Below are positions 1 to 11,689 of a DNA stretch of 64,000 bases, one piece after another. Source of the stretch: Diphasiastrum complanatum (Eukaryota > Streptophyta > Lycopodiopsida > Lycopodiales > Lycopodiaceae); contig CM055092.1 in NCBI GenBank assembly GCA_029204225.1, positions 19,904,070 through 19,968,069 of the forward strand. Reading direction: 5' to 3'. A program made the translations under genes and the position numbers. The number at the start of each line of letters is the position of its first letter. The stretch's first letter is position 1. The notes beneath the pieces were generated by a model. That model was given only the letters and a program-made list of their open reading frames with translations, made no database searches and was not told the DNA's origin.

Positions 1-920
1 TACACATTAGCATGTATGGACATATTGAGAAAGAGTCATTAGTTGTGTAGCCCGAAGTCGGTTCTTCGGTGAGTTCTGATTTGCAAAGCAGCTTGTATTG
101 TTAAAAAACATGATTGCATGCACCCTTCTCATGTATGTATTTGGCGGTCTTCACGATTGGAGAAAATATTCCATTGTTCTTGACTGTTGTTGTAGTTGTC
201 CTCCTTTTGACCAAGAATTGACAGATTTGACCGATTTTTGTTGTTTTTTTCAATTTCTCGAATCCAGATGGATCTTAAGAATCGTGACTGAATAGTTTTT
301 CTTTTTCAATAATCAAATTAGATTTCAAATAAGCAAATCCACTCATATCAAGCAAAATCACTTTTAGACTAACCCTAAATACAGTTTTAACACTATTCAT
401 GCCACGACAAGATGCCTAATGCAAGCTAACCGTCCAACAAACATGCTGCAAAGTGAAAAATTGGTGTAGCTCTCCGAAAATGGTGCCAAAATTGTAGTGG
501 ATTTGTTTCCTAGATGAGAGCGATAGCATATCTCAGATTTCAGCATGAATGGAAGATCCACATCTAACTCTAACATCCATTAATCCTAAGCGTTAACACT
601 GCACAATTAACACTACGTTCCACAATGAAGATAGCTTACTATTTCTCTCTCTCCCTTTCTCTCTTACAAAAGGCATAAGAAATAGCAATTCGAAATACAT
701 TCAGATCCAACAATTAGCAAACACAACAAAAGCATGAGAGATGGAGGCTAAGAGATAGAGACCAAGGACATTCACAAATCCATTCCATAAGAGAACCAAT
801 CTGCTTGTATTGAAAGGAGGATATGAACATGAGGAGCAACTCGAGTTTGCCCCTATTTATAGTAGAGAGGAGGACCTTGGCCTCAAAATCCTCTTGGTCC
901 GAGTGGGAATCCATTTCAAA
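1..920 (+). mobile_element. CACTA N-terminal exon piece joined to LTR-like DNA (copy A)
   Basis: Direct repeat of 10330-11682. Bases 1-205 match the 5' part of the CACTA transposase gene seen complete near 14964-15300. After the stretch ending in a TTGTAGTTGTCCTCCTTTT-like string, copies A and B continue into a different sequence which on the minus strand holds a TATA-like CTATAAATAG (853-862) followed by CT-rich leader-like DNA. The open frame at 98-295 covers intron-like and 3' sequence of the transposase gene and is not considered coding. Copy A lacks about 90 bp near 515 and about 40 bp near 888 that its mirror copy keeps. Confidence 0.6.
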
Positions 921-1323
921 ATTGGAGGGAACCAATTTGAATTTGAGTTTGAAACAATTTTGGTGGGAGTCCCAACTTTATTCACTAACTCGACATTTTG
1001 ACATTAAAAGTCCCTCAAAAAGGCCCAAAGTACTTTTATTGACTTTCTAATTAATTAAATAACTATGTGATCATCGGGTTGGACTTACACATGTAGGGTG
1101 CCAAATCCCTCTCACTTATTAACTAGGGTTAGGGTTGCCTTGAGATCCGCAAACCCTCCAATGACGTGATTTCTATTACTGCCTTTTGTTCAACACTTAT
1201 AGGCGTAGTCATGCACAAGAAAGAAGGTTCATTCCGTTGCGCTCGATGAAGTCGTCTACCTACTACTTCAACTTTGTCAAATTGCTTTCTCTCATGTCAT
1301 CATCTCATCACCTCTTTCCAACA
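921..1323. other. Gene-free, repeat-derived stretch
   Basis: No coding sequence was recognised. Part of it (about 1190-1220) resembles DNA at 45616-45650 next to another Copia LTR, so it is probably worn LTR or leader sequence of the Copia that follows. It ends in CA just before a stretch similar to a primer-binding site. Confidence 0.4.
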
Positions 1324-2286
1324 TAGTATTAGAGCGTATTCTGTAATATACAATTGCCTTCATAGTATCAAAGAGATTTGTTATATCAGAGCTCTAGTGC
1401 TTGACATCATTCGTGATATCAAATGGATATCATATTTTTCAGTTCATAGCATCATTTTCAGAATCAGAGAATGATATTCTATTGATAGCGCAGTATGACA
1501 TCATTCTTAACATCATCGATACAATCGACAGACTAAAAATTCTAGATGGATTATCAAAGTAAAGCCTATCTTATCGCATATAAGCTGAATCGATCCAATT
1601 ACTAGTCAAAATTGAAGATAGAGACCTTGCTAATCATCAACGAGTTGTGGGATGTTGCTACAAGTATTGAAGTAAAGCTTGAAGATGACAAATTCGATTC
1701 AAAGTGGAAATCGAAGGATGGTAAAGCTTTTGCGCTTATTATCCTCAATATATGAGATACTCATATTGGCCACATAGCTGAAGCCAAAACTTCGAAAGGA
1801 GTTTGGGACATCCTGAGCTCACTATATGATGTGAGAGACATAACTACCAAGTTACATCTACGAAGGAAATTCTTCACACTCAAGATGTCGAATAGTGATT
1901 TTCTTCAAGCAATCATCGATAGCTCTATATTCAACTGAATTAGAGTATATCACAACCTCTCCAGCTACAAAAGAAGCAATTTGGCTGAGGAACTTACTCT
2001 CAAATATCGTTCTGAATCAATATGCTCTGATGATTTTATTTTGTGTTAATCAAATTGTCATTTCCTTATCAGCCACAACCTAAGGTTTCATTCCAGGAGT
2101 CAGCACATTGAAATCAAATATCACTTCATCAAAAACAAATTTCTCGACAAAGAGATTAACTTGCAGTACTGTCCAACGCAAAACATGACAACATATATTT
2201 TTACTAAGCTTGGATACACATAGAAAGTTTTGTGCAAAACTAAGTTTGAAGGTCAAGGCATTCATGGATTCAGATTAAGGGAGAGT
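1324..2286 (+). mobile_element. Internally deleted Copia (gag plus RNase H remnant)
   Basis: Begins with TAGTATTAGAGC at about 1326, a mutated version of the plant initiator-Met primer-binding site TGGTATCAGAGC. A Copia gag (UBN2-type) is readable with stops at about 1543-1890, including an ELWDVATS motif and a SKGVWDILSSLYD motif. The frame then jumps straight to the end of RNase H (1915-2230) with STELEYITTSPATKEAIWLR and HIEIKYHFIK. Protease, integrase and reverse transcriptase are missing. A polypurine AAGGGAGAG sits at 2277-2285. It is non-autonomous and dead; the mirror copy is 39473-40435. Confidence 0.8.
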
Positions 2287-2796
2287 ATTGGATTATTCTC
2301 CTACTAATCGACTAATTAATTTTTAATCTTCATCCAACTGAATATCCAGATCTGTAGTTTTCTTCATGTTTTTACACAGTCTACAGAACTACTCAAAAAT
2401 GGTTCACAAGTTGTTATTCTCACTTCGGCCACTTCGAAGACCTTGGAAACTTCAGGTTTTTGCATTTTTGCATTTTTCGGCTGTCGCATTTTTCGAAAAA
2501 ATGCGAACTATGCGACAAACCGTTTATTTCTACCAAGTGACAATTAATATTCCACTTGGAATTAAAGCCACCGACTTGCATTAATTTATCAACAAATGAG
2601 TTTTTGGGAAGTCTTGACTGGATGAATGCCAGCACATCACAGCCAACTGGATGATGCAATTGACAACCTAATTTCTTAGTATAAATAGTTGATCATACTT
2701 CTACGAAGATATAGAGCAATTTGAAGCAATAGTTAGGATCTCTCTCAAGCTTTCAAGCTTGAACGCTCTTGATCATTAACCTAGCCTCTTGTACTT
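2287..2796 (+). mobile_element. Copia LTR-like segment, with a minus-strand leader
   Basis: Directly follows the polypurine tract of the deleted Copia. It matches the LTR at 16922-17500 in several blocks, including the ACACAGTCTACA block and a TATA-like AGTATAAATAG near 2680. It also holds several GCATTTTTCG-type repeats at 2455-2520 that form a short hairpin. The 3' part (about 2720-2796) is probably leader of the opposite-strand Copia whose primer-binding site starts at 2797. Confidence 0.6.
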
Positions 2797-3503
2797 GGCT
2801 CTGACACCATGTTAAAGTCTGAAAATTTTTGACCTAGAGGGGTTGGATGCCAATTAGATTGATTAATCACAATTCCAATGACTAGATCTGGATCTAGATC
2901 AAATATTCCATCTAACTAGCAAGAACATCTTGATAAATAATCAATATGACTCGAGAGCAGCCTCACACATGTGGAATACAGTCAGTGTATAGACAATGAA
3001 CAAAGATTATAGTACATTACTCATTGGTAGCAGTCAATGCAAGAAATCACAACACAAATAGTAAACCAAAACAAGGTATTGCATCAAAATTAAGATCTCT
3101 CATCAATATTGGATTATTTATAATGATGATTTTTATATATCAAGTACATTTTGACCTGGTATGTTGACTCAATAGGTCTGGCACATGTAGGGAGTGCAAG
3201 ATCATCCTAGATCAAGCAATAAATGCAAGATAAGCCCCCACCTCTTTGAATCCTAACTTGGTGCCATTGCCTCACCATGATTTGCTTGATTTTAGGTGAT
3301 TTCTCCTAGCTTATAGGAACTTGCAAGATCACATCTTATAGATGGCAATTTTGTACTTGACTAGCTTCCAAATAGTTACTTGATTCAATCTACCTAAATC
3401 TAGATGCATTTATGACTACCATCCACACGTGGGAACAAGCTCCACACATGTGGGTTCAAGTTACGTACTTAGATCAAATAGCTAGATTTTGACAATTTTA
3501 ACA
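2797..3503 (-). mobile_element. Copia LTR with adjoining primer-binding site
   Basis: On the minus strand the LTR runs 3503 to 2810 (694 bp), starts TGTTAAAATTG and ends TTTAACA, followed at once by TGGTGTCAGAGCC (2809-2797), nearly the plant initiator-Met primer-binding site. A longer relative of the same LTR is at 19137-19950. No internal coding region of this element follows, because other elements interrupt it. The mirror copy at 38272-38978 has exactly the same LTR length. Confidence 0.85.
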
Positions 3504-3544
3504 AGAGTCTACAATTTGTTTAGGCCTTTGGCCTGTTAAAAAAG

Positions 3545-3950
3545 TCATACCATGTCGAAGAATTTTATGCAATCCATGCTGAAAATACGAGACCTATTTC
3601 AAATCCAAAAATGGTTCTTGTAGTTGCTTCTCCAACACTTTAACATATTGTATGTAAGCTAACACGTCCTCCTTGTTCAACTTCTAAATGGCTTGCAATT
3701 TACCAACAATCTCCTCGTTTTCATGCTCCTTTATATAATGCTTAAAGAAAGCAAGATTTAAATCATCGTAAATCTGAAATTCCTGCAGCTCTTATTCTAA
3801 ATACCTTTGCAGAGCATAATCACCTTTCAAATTAGTTGGTAATAATTCCATTTTTTAATATCCTTCGTCTCATGATTAGCTTGACATAGCCAACAACTGG
3901 TGTATATGCATATCAGGTTTTATTGCAATCATCATTCTTTCATTATTCTC
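3545..3950 (-). mobile_element. Gypsy gag fragment
   Basis: Minus-strand translation (clearer in the mirror copy at 37860-38230) resembles Ty3/Gypsy capsid sequence: a YALQRYLE-like helix, a DDLNLAFFKHY segment and a LQAI-KLNKEDVLAYIQY segment. It is interrupted by stops. A second copy of the same gag, on the plus strand, is at 47330-47690. No protease or polymerase follows. Confidence 0.65.
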
Positions 3951-4160
3951 ACATTCATCATTCTGACATATAAATCTCTATATTTTAACAATTAACATTC
4001 TCTCTATCTCTCATTTACATCCTTTCTTTTTGTAATCATCGTTCTTACGTCCATCATTCTTTCACTCTAAACTAATTGTAACAAATTAATTCTCTCTCTC
4101 TCATTCTTACATCATTCCTCTCTCTCTATCATCATTAACTAGTGGGGATGGTGGGTACCC
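3951..4160. other. Low-complexity AT/CT-rich stretch
   Basis: Short repeats of ATCATTCTTTC and TCTCTCTC type. No coding signal. Confidence 0.5.
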
Positions 4161-4520
4161 AACGAGTTTAAGCTAGTGGTAGAAGGCCGTGGAGAGTCGG
4201 GGGAGAGAGAAGAAGTTGTGAAGATCTAAAGAGGGCAGCCAAAACTCCAAGAGTAGCCAAGCAAAAGCTTAAGAGTGAGAGAAGCATTAAATGAAGGTTA
4301 GCACAGCTCGTGCGATCCAACAAGAGGAGAGAGATAGTGTATGCAAGTGCATAGTGGCTGTAGGAGTGAGTTTTGACATGCATGTGGCTGCGAAACCGTT
4401 GGGAACAGGGCATGAAGTTGGGAATTCGTGTTAAGGAGCATTTTGCAAAGCGAAAGTGACTGGGCTTCCAATTTGGCAGTGGTGCAGAGAGTGGCTTTGT
4501 AAGCCAAAAATTGTAGGTCA
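4161..4520 (-). repeat. Dispersed repeat, also present at 20855
   Basis: The minus-strand open frame (4168-4521) has a counterpart at 20856-21071, with the shared words RTSCA-LH-ML-SL-SFC, and the DNA is similar as well. The product resembles no protein I know. It looks like part of the LTR or leader of the Copia whose gag follows at 4575. The right arm carries 297 bp in the middle of this repeat (37081-37377) that are absent here. Confidence 0.5.
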
Positions 4521-4574
4521 TTATTTTTTACCTTTGACATCATTGTTGGCCTCATAATACTCTCTTTAGCCTAC

Positions 4575-4986
4575 AAGATGGAGTTTTATGCAATTTGGAG
4601 ATTTCCAACATTAATGAAGCACATTTTGGTGATGTAAGTAAAGTCGATGGGGCTTCCAATGATAACATTTGGAAGTTCAAAATGAAGAGTATACTCATGG
4701 AGAAAGAGCTATGGGATATTGTTGCAAGCATTGGGACACCACTCACACTAACATGAGGGCCTATGACAAGAAGGTGCTGAGAGCATTATCATTGATCAAT
4801 CTATCAGTGAATGATCATGTGATTACCCATATTAGTGATGTCATGACTACTAGGGGAGCTTGGGAAGATTTTAAAACACAATTTCAAACTTCTAATCTAG
4901 CTCGAGCCATGTTCTTAAAGTCCAGATTGAACACCATCATAATGGAAGAAGGTGAAATGGTGGGATCTTTCTTCACCAGGAGATGA
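4575..4986 (+). mobile_element. Copia gag (UBN2-type), frameshifted
   Basis: The first frame gives NDNIWKFKMKSILMEKELWD (4659-4718), the standard start of plant Copia gag. After a frameshift the second frame gives KVLRALSLINLSVNDHVI and RGAWEDFKTQFQTSNLARAM (to 4986). There is no zinc knuckle, protease or polymerase downstream. It is a truncated, dead element, and its mirror copy is 36499-36910. Confidence 0.82.
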
Positions 4987-5434
4987 GGCACCAGCTTGTG
5001 GCAATTGGAGAACCAATCAGAGATGTCAGATTGGTACATACCACAATGAGTGGTATATCGGAAGGCTTATAAATGTCTTTAAGTGGAATTGCCTACCTTC
5101 AAAGATTTGCATGCAAGAAGAGCAAAAGACGATGGACAGTAAAGTCAAGGCAAACCACACAAGAGGATCAGGCATTGTCAGCTAAGAAAAAGTAAAAGAG
5201 CTAGAAACACACATGAAGAGAAAAAAAAATTATAAAGTTCTAATCAAAACTCCCAAACCGTGTGATTATATCCTATTCTAGAATGTCACCACATGCGCCC
5301 TCCCTACGGCATTTGGGATTTCATGTGAAATTTATCTTCCAACAAGAAACATTTGAACCATGTCTTTAATGGAAAAAAACAAGGGCTACACACCTTCCTA
5401 GAATTGGGAGTGTTGGTTACCTGAACTCTTTTAT

Positions 5435-5534
<100 letters not shown>

Positions 5535-6142
5535 GCATGAAACATAACTAATATATAATACATAAATTAAGATACTACAGACATGGAACATAAATTAAGA
5601 TACTACGAATAAGAGTAGCATGCACTAGTAAGCATGAAACATAACTAATGGCATTATACTTATACACACACACACACACAACCTAAACACACACGAAGAG
5701 AAAAAAACAAAGAACATTATAGAGTGCTAATCAAACTCCCGAACTATATAATTATATCCTATTCTAGAATGTCACCATGTGCTCCCTCCCTACGGCTTGT
5801 GGGCTTTCTCGTGTAGTACCTTAATTTATTCATGCTACTTCAATTTGTAGTATCTTAATTGATACGCATGAACTAGAAAGCATGAAACATAAACTAATGG
5901 CATCATATTTATAGACACACACACACCCTAAACACACACGAAGACTTAAAAAATAAATAAATAACATTATAGAGTGCTAATCAAAACTCCCGAACCGTAC
6001 GATTATATCCTATTTCAGAATGTCACCACATGCTCCCTCCCTACGATGTTTGGGCTTTCTTGTGAAACTTATCTTCCAACAATAAAATATTTGATCCACG
6101 CCTTTAACAGAAGAAAGTAAGAGTTACTTTTAACGCCTTCAT

Positions 6143-6144
<2 letters not shown>

Positions 6145-6179
<35 letters not shown>
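6145..6179. repeat. (TC)n microsatellite
   Basis: A run of about 35 bp inside the four-copy repeat zone, with no counterpart in the right arm. Confidence 0.95.
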
Positions 6180-6181
<2 letters not shown>

Positions 6182-6860
6182 CATGAAACATAACTAATAT
6201 ATAGCACATTTATTAAGATACTACAAATTAAAATAGCATGAATAAATTAAGGTACTACGAATTAGAGTAGCATGATCTAGTAAGCATGAAACATGAATTA
6301 CAATACTATGAATTAGAGTAGCATGAACTACATGCACATGCACACACACACACACACACACCCTAAACAAACACAAAGAGAAAACCAAAAGATAACATTA
6401 TATAGCACTAAACAAAACTCCCAAACCGTATGATTATATCTTATTCCAGAATGTCACCACATGATCCCTCCCTACGGCGTTTGGGTTTTCTTGTGGAACT
6501 TATTGTCCAACAAGAAATTTTTTAACCATAAAATCCCCATACTTTTGACTTGCCATAACTTTTTAGCCATAGCTCAAAAGTATGTCATGTAATATATCAT
6601 TGGAAAGCACTTGTCAAGCACTTTCTAATGCATTAAACTCCGTTGAAATTGGACTTACCACTAAAAAGTTATGTCATTTTTAATGTGGACTCAAAACAAT
6701 TATGAGTAATAAAATTCCCAAAACGTGAAATGTATTACCAAAAGGTACAATGAAAAATGGGTTATTTTTTTGTACCACCAAACCATGCTTTTAGCCCTTT
6801 AAAATCTATCATAAAATTCATAGATATGTCATTTAAAAGGTCCAAAAAAAACTAAGGGGA

Positions 6861-7293
6861 GGTCGGAATAGACATTGGTATACTGTTCAAAACAGCATCA
6901 TGTATTCCGGCCTCAATTCCTACCATGCCAATACCTGGGATCTGCTACAGAATGTGCATTTGAACTGCTCTGATGGTGATCAACCCACAAATCAACAATG
7001 AAACCTGCAAAACAAAAACCAATATTGAAGGTTGTTAAGTATATTACCCCAAAAAATATTCTTACAACAATCTAAATTTTACAAAACAAATCTGAAAAAA
7101 GAAAACAAAATCCACACAAAGCAAAAACTAAATTTACACAAAGAACAATGAAGATCCATATGCAAATCTGTATCTGCACCAAAAACTGGATATACATCAG
7201 ATGAATAGAAGATCTGACATTAAAATATCCATCGGAATAGATGCTGCTTTAACAAACTTCATAGATCCACCTATTCCAATGGGCATTCCGACC
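6861..7293. mobile_element. 433 bp terminal-inverted-repeat element (MITE-like), family 1
   Basis: The left end reads GGTCGGAATAGACATTGG. The reverse complement of the right end reads GGTCGGAATGCCCATTGG, with three mismatches in 18 positions. There is no coding capacity. The mirror copy at 34458-34890 has the same length. A longer relative with similar ends is at 12848-13433. No clear target-site duplication was found, so the superfamily is not assigned. Confidence 0.65.
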
Positions 7294-7321
7294 ATCTAGA
7301 AATATGGTCTAGCACCCTCAC

Positions 7322-7847
7322 TGTTAGAATCCCCATCGTCATGGCAATCATTGCTAAAGTTCAAACAGGTGATGAACGCTAAGTTTCCACCCAACCATAG
7401 AGGTACTGCCACCTCACCCCCATGCATTGGAGCCACAGACCACCTTCAAGCAAGCTCGGATCTCATGTAAGCCATGGTGTCCCATACCACCATGCCTTAC
7501 CCTCGACCCTCACCTACCTACATCCTGAGGCCTAGATACTCGTCCTGACCTGACCACCAGTGGAAGAGCTCTTCATTCTCCAAGAGAGAATGAATAGCTA
7601 GCTCATGGAGATCCACCTCTATATACATAGTCCAGGTGGGTCATCTCCCTCCATAGGAGTCACACATGACTAATGACACGCGGCAGTTGTGCACACTGAC
7701 GTGGGTCCATAACAATGAGTCACCGCGTGCCAATGAGACATTGACATGTGGCACCCAAAAGATTTATAGCTCTATATCAGTGTTCTGTCCCATAACTGAG
7801 ACCGTCACCTCAAGTTTCTTGTTGCGTACCCTTATGGGTATGTAACA
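7322..7847 (-). mobile_element. Chromovirus LTR
   Basis: A 526 bp LTR with TGTTA at one end and TAACA at the other, lying directly beside the polypurine tract that follows the chromodomain stop codon. Its mirror at 34015-34429 is 415 bp because about 110 bp are deleted there. The left copy is therefore closer to full length. Confidence 0.85.
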
Positions 7848-7858
7848 TTCCCTCCCCC

Positions 7859-9060
7859 TTTAAGAGTCTCCTCCTAATGGGAGCAAGCCAAGGAAGTTCA
7901 GTCTTAGATAGTCCTCTCTCTCCCAAGTGTCCTCGTCATCTGTCTTACCTTTCCAACGTACGAGAAATTCAGAAACTAAACGGTTTCTCAATTGGTGATG
8001 ACGAACGTCAACAACTTTTTCAGGTACATTAGGCACAAAGGTAGACAGATCCTCGAGTTCAACTAGTTCACCTTCCGAAATTAGGGAATCCTTCCTACTA
8101 AGTCATTCTTTTAAACGACTTACATGGAAAACAGGATGAACCCTAACCCCAATCGGAAGATCTAGTTGAAACGCGACCGGGTTGATTTTCTTTACAACCT
8201 TATAAGGTCCGCTATATCGAGGAGATAGCTTATGGCATTCTCCCGTCCGGAGTACCTTCGAATCCTTAGGGATTTTAAGATACACCCAGGTTCCGACCTC
8301 AATATCCCGAGGTGATCAACCGCGATTAGCATAAAATTGAGCTCTATCCTGAGTGGTTTTCATGCTTTCCTTGGCCACTAGTAGCATTTCTTGCATATCT
8401 TGTAGGAAATCTACTGCAGCTTGCACCTTGAGACCTTTGAGACCGACCGAAACTGGAGAACGTGGCTGGAAGCCATACATCAGCATAAAAGGAGTGAATC
8501 CGGTGGCAGAATGCTTAGCACTATTGTGCGCGAACTCAACCAAAGGGAGATACTTTTCCCAGTCAGACTGTCGGTGAGAAACGTATGCTCTAAGCATATC
8601 CTCCAACGTCTCGTTGACTCATTCTGTCTGCCCATCAGATTTTGGGTGATCCGAAGAACTAAGACTAAGGGTTGTTTCAAGTTTTTCAAAAACTGCTTGC
8701 CAGAACTTACCAGTGAACTTGGAGTCAGGATCACTAACGATATCATTCGGCAAACCATACACTCTGAAAAACTTTTCAATGAAAAGTTGGGCTAGTTCAG
8801 ATGCCTTGACAGTTGATTTAGTTGGTATAAATTGCGCCATCTTGGTCAGCTTGTCAACCACCACCCAAAAGGCATTGTTATCACTTCGGGTTTTAGGGAG
8901 TCCAACCACAAAATCCATTGAAATAGTTTCCCATTTCTTATTGAAAAATTTCCAAGGGATGTAAAAGACCCGCAACTTTGAGTCTTTCTGCTTTGTTTTG
9001 TTGGCATTGTTCACAACTTTGAACGTATGCCTCCACATGACCTTTCATCTTAGGCCAAAA
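7859..9060 (-). mobile_element. Chromovirus (Ty3/Gypsy) integrase and chromodomain remnant
   Basis: Reading from 9060 down: the end of the zinc-binding region; the integrase core with SMDFVVGLPKTRSDNNAFWV, LPNDIVSDPDSKFTGKFW and SSSDHPKSDGQTE; then ETLEDMLRAY, a [19 protein letters not shown] domain and [13 protein letters not shown]-terminal chromodomain follows with an EFLVHWKGKTDDEDTW-like core (clearest in the right arm). Protease, reverse transcriptase and RNase H are missing, so the element is cut at about 9060. In-frame TGA stops after YANRG and after SRLKE are shared with the right arm. A TGA just after DGQTE is private to this arm (CGA on the right). Confidence 0.88.
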
Positions 9061-9971
9061 GAACAACTCAAATACGTTCCATTCAAAATCACACAGTTAT
9101 CAAGGATTGTCAGTTGTTATATTCCCATGCTTTTAAAGAATAGTGCATTGAAGGAAACTATTTTGTAACTGCTACATTATACTCATCTGGTTAAAGGATG
9201 TTATAAGTATCCAAACATCAACGTGATTGGCATCTAACTACTATTCTTGGGCATCCAACTACTCAAAATTCTGAAATTTGTCAAAAGTAATGATTTTGCG
9301 AAATAGTAATTTTCCAAGGGATCCATTTACATATGTCCCTATTTCTAGTACTCGAGAAAATTGGCATAATATAGTAATGGAACTGGCGAGAACCTTGATT
9401 GTAATAAAGGCCTACGTACAAAGATCCAAAAGCAAAGAAGAATTGATCAAAAACACCTTGAACTCCTCAATGACGTACTCTTTTGCAATTGATTGTACAA
9501 AATTAGATTCTGATCAAGCAGATTTTGTAGATCCCTGTTGTTTTCATTAGTTTAAAAGTACTCAAGGGGCTAGCCATGTAACGAAAGACACAGGAATGGA
9601 TATCGTGACAAGATTCCAGTTGGCCTTGTGACAAACAATGAGGGATTTAGACCTATCTTGAATTTATACATCGAAATGCCTGGAACTGCCATAGATCACC
9701 ATCATATTTATGAATGACTTCTGACCATATGAGTGTAACACTATTTTCCTGTTGTGAGATATTATGACATACTTTGATTGTGACATGGTAACTAGATGAT
9801 AACAAGTGACCTTAGTGTAGAAGGAATCTTTAAGAATTTGGATGTTTAGATATTTTGATCAAAAACACCTTAACCTTGAATCCTTGAATGACGTACTATT
9901 TTGATTGTACAAAATTGGATTTGAAAGTAGAATACTATGCACTTCTCAGTTTTCATTAATTTAGGAGAACT

Positions 9972-10074
9972 GAAGAGCAAAGCTAGCCATGTAAGATGCA
10001 CATAGGCATGGATCAGATGTCATGATATCTGATTCATGCCTATGTGCATCATTACATGCCTAGCCTCGCTCTTC
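9972..10074. repeat. Near-perfect 103 bp hairpin
   Basis: The arms GAAGAGCAAAGCTAGCCATG and GAAGAGCGAGGCTAGGCATG (reverse complement of the distal half) continue pairing for about 50 bp, with about six mismatches, one bulge and almost no loop. The same hairpin is in the right arm at 31807-31909. It could be a small fold-back element, a local inverted duplication or a microRNA-like precursor; expression is unknown. Confidence 0.8.
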
Positions 10075-10084
10075 ACAAGATTAT

Positions 10085-10200
10085 TGTTTGCCTTGTCACA
10101 AACAATGAGCATGGATCAAAAAAGTGCAATTGGCCTTGTCACAAACAATGACCATGGATTACAAGATTGTAGTTGGCCTTGTCACAAACAATAAGTAGGG
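10085..10200. repeat. Three short tandem units
   Basis: The core GCCTTGTCACAAACAATG (last unit ending ATAA) occurs three times about 40-50 bp apart, and once more as a variant near 9634. There is no known function; the same set is present in the right arm near 31680-31800. Confidence 0.7.
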
Positions 10201-10329
10201 ATTTCTTTAGACCTATGTTGAATTTATATGTCATCAAGATGCATGGAAACCCCGGTGCCATACATCACCATCATATTTATGATAGACTTCTAACAGTCCA
10301 AATAAGTGCCATACAACTAAGCTAGGATG

Positions 10330-11682
10330 AACATTATTGTTTGTCAAAAGATTTCATTTAATTTATCTTGTAAAAGCAAATTCAATAGACTAGTTGTCTC
10401 AGTGGATTCAATTAGTTTGTTTATGTATTGTTGATCATCTCTAATTTTGTGTTCCATCAATTTCCAATCGTCAAGGTGCACCGATGCAAATGGCGAGTTC
10501 ACGTTCTTCTTTTTCAGATGACGAAAAAGGACCATCACATATCGGATCAGAGGCTTGGCTATACTAGAGAATACCATGTCCGTGTGCACAATGTAAGTAT
10601 GCATTAAGATGAGAGCGACATATTACTATATTACACGTTCACGTGTATGGACATATTAAGAAAGAGTCATTGTTTGTACGGCCCGAAGTTGGTTCTTCGG
10701 TGAGTTCTAATTTGCAAAGCACCTTGTATTGTTAAAAAAAATAATTGCTTGCACCCTTATCATGTATGTATTTGGCGGTCTTCACGATTGGAGAAAATAT
10801 TCCATTGTTCTTGACTATTGTTGTAGTTGTCCTCCTTTTGATGAAGATCTGGTTGATTTGACAAATTTTTGTTGTTTTTTTTTATTTCTCAGATCCAGAT
10901 GGATCTTAAGAATGGTGATTGAACAGCTTCACCTGTTCAATAATCAGATTAGATTTCAAACAAGCAAATCCACTGAAATCGGGCAAAATCACTTCCAACT
11001 AACCCTAAATGCAGTTTTAACACTATTTATGCCACGACAAGATGCCTAATGCAAGCTAACCATCCAACAAACATGCTGCAAACTAAAAAATTGGCGTAGC
11101 TCCTTGGAAACGATGCCAAAATTGTAGTGGATTTCTTTCCTACCTATCATCAACCCAAGATCCAAGCAATCTAGCATCATGGAGATGAAGTTAGTTGTCA
11201 CGCGTAAATTCGTTCTCATGAGAACGATAGCATATATCAAATTTTAGCATGAATGGAAGATCCACATCTAGCTCTAACACGTTAGCACTAATTTAATCCT
11301 AAGCGTTAACACTACACAATTAACACTACATTCATTAACACTACGTTCCACAATGAAGATAGCTTACTCTTTCTCTCTCTCCCTTTCTCTCTTACAAAAA
11401 ACATAAGAAGTAGCAATTCAAAATACATTCAGATCCAACAATTAGCAAATACAACAAAAGCATGAGAGATGGAGGAAAAGAGATAGAGAGCAAGGACATT
11501 CAGAAATCCATTCCATAAGAGAACCAATCTGCTTGTATTGAAATGAGGATATGAACATGAGGAACAACTCGAGTTTACCCCTATTTATAGTAGAGAGGAG
11601 GACCTTGCCCTCAAAATCCTATTGGTCCATTTCTACCTCCATAACTATTCAAACTTAAAAAAGAGTGGGAACCCATTTCAAA
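10330..11682 (+). mobile_element. CACTA N-terminal exon piece joined to LTR-like DNA (copy B)
   Basis: The first part (10330-10835) matches the CACTA gene at 14770-15300, including the start region (SFSDDEKGPSHIGSEAW and RIPCPC) and the following intron-like sequence. At about 10836 it leaves the transposase and enters the same sequence as copy A, with a minus-strand CTATAAATAG at 11590-11581. The open frames at 10344-10604, 10729-11049 and 11046-11240 have no recognisable products. The mirror copy is 30200-31551. Confidence 0.65.
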
Positions 11683-11689
11683 CCTAGAT

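Larger units (their letters stand above)
9090..10300. repeat. Diverged direct duplication (about 9446-9720 and 9858-10290)
   Basis: The blocks GATCAAAAACACCTT, GACGTACT, GATTGTACAAAATT, CTAGCCATGTAA, GCCTTGTCACAAACAATG and CACCATCATATTTATGA occur in the same order in both units. The second unit is longer because it carries a hairpin (9972-10074) and extra GCCTTGTCACAAACAATG units. Bases near 9336-9395 (CTATTTCTAGTACTCGAGAA) also resemble 14127-14170. There is no coding sequence; the open frame at 9278-9550 is not similar to any protein I know. Confidence 0.6.

Noticed and set aside
9278-9550. 90-codon plus-strand gene
   Set aside because: Within a repeat whose sister unit does not keep the frame; no known product.
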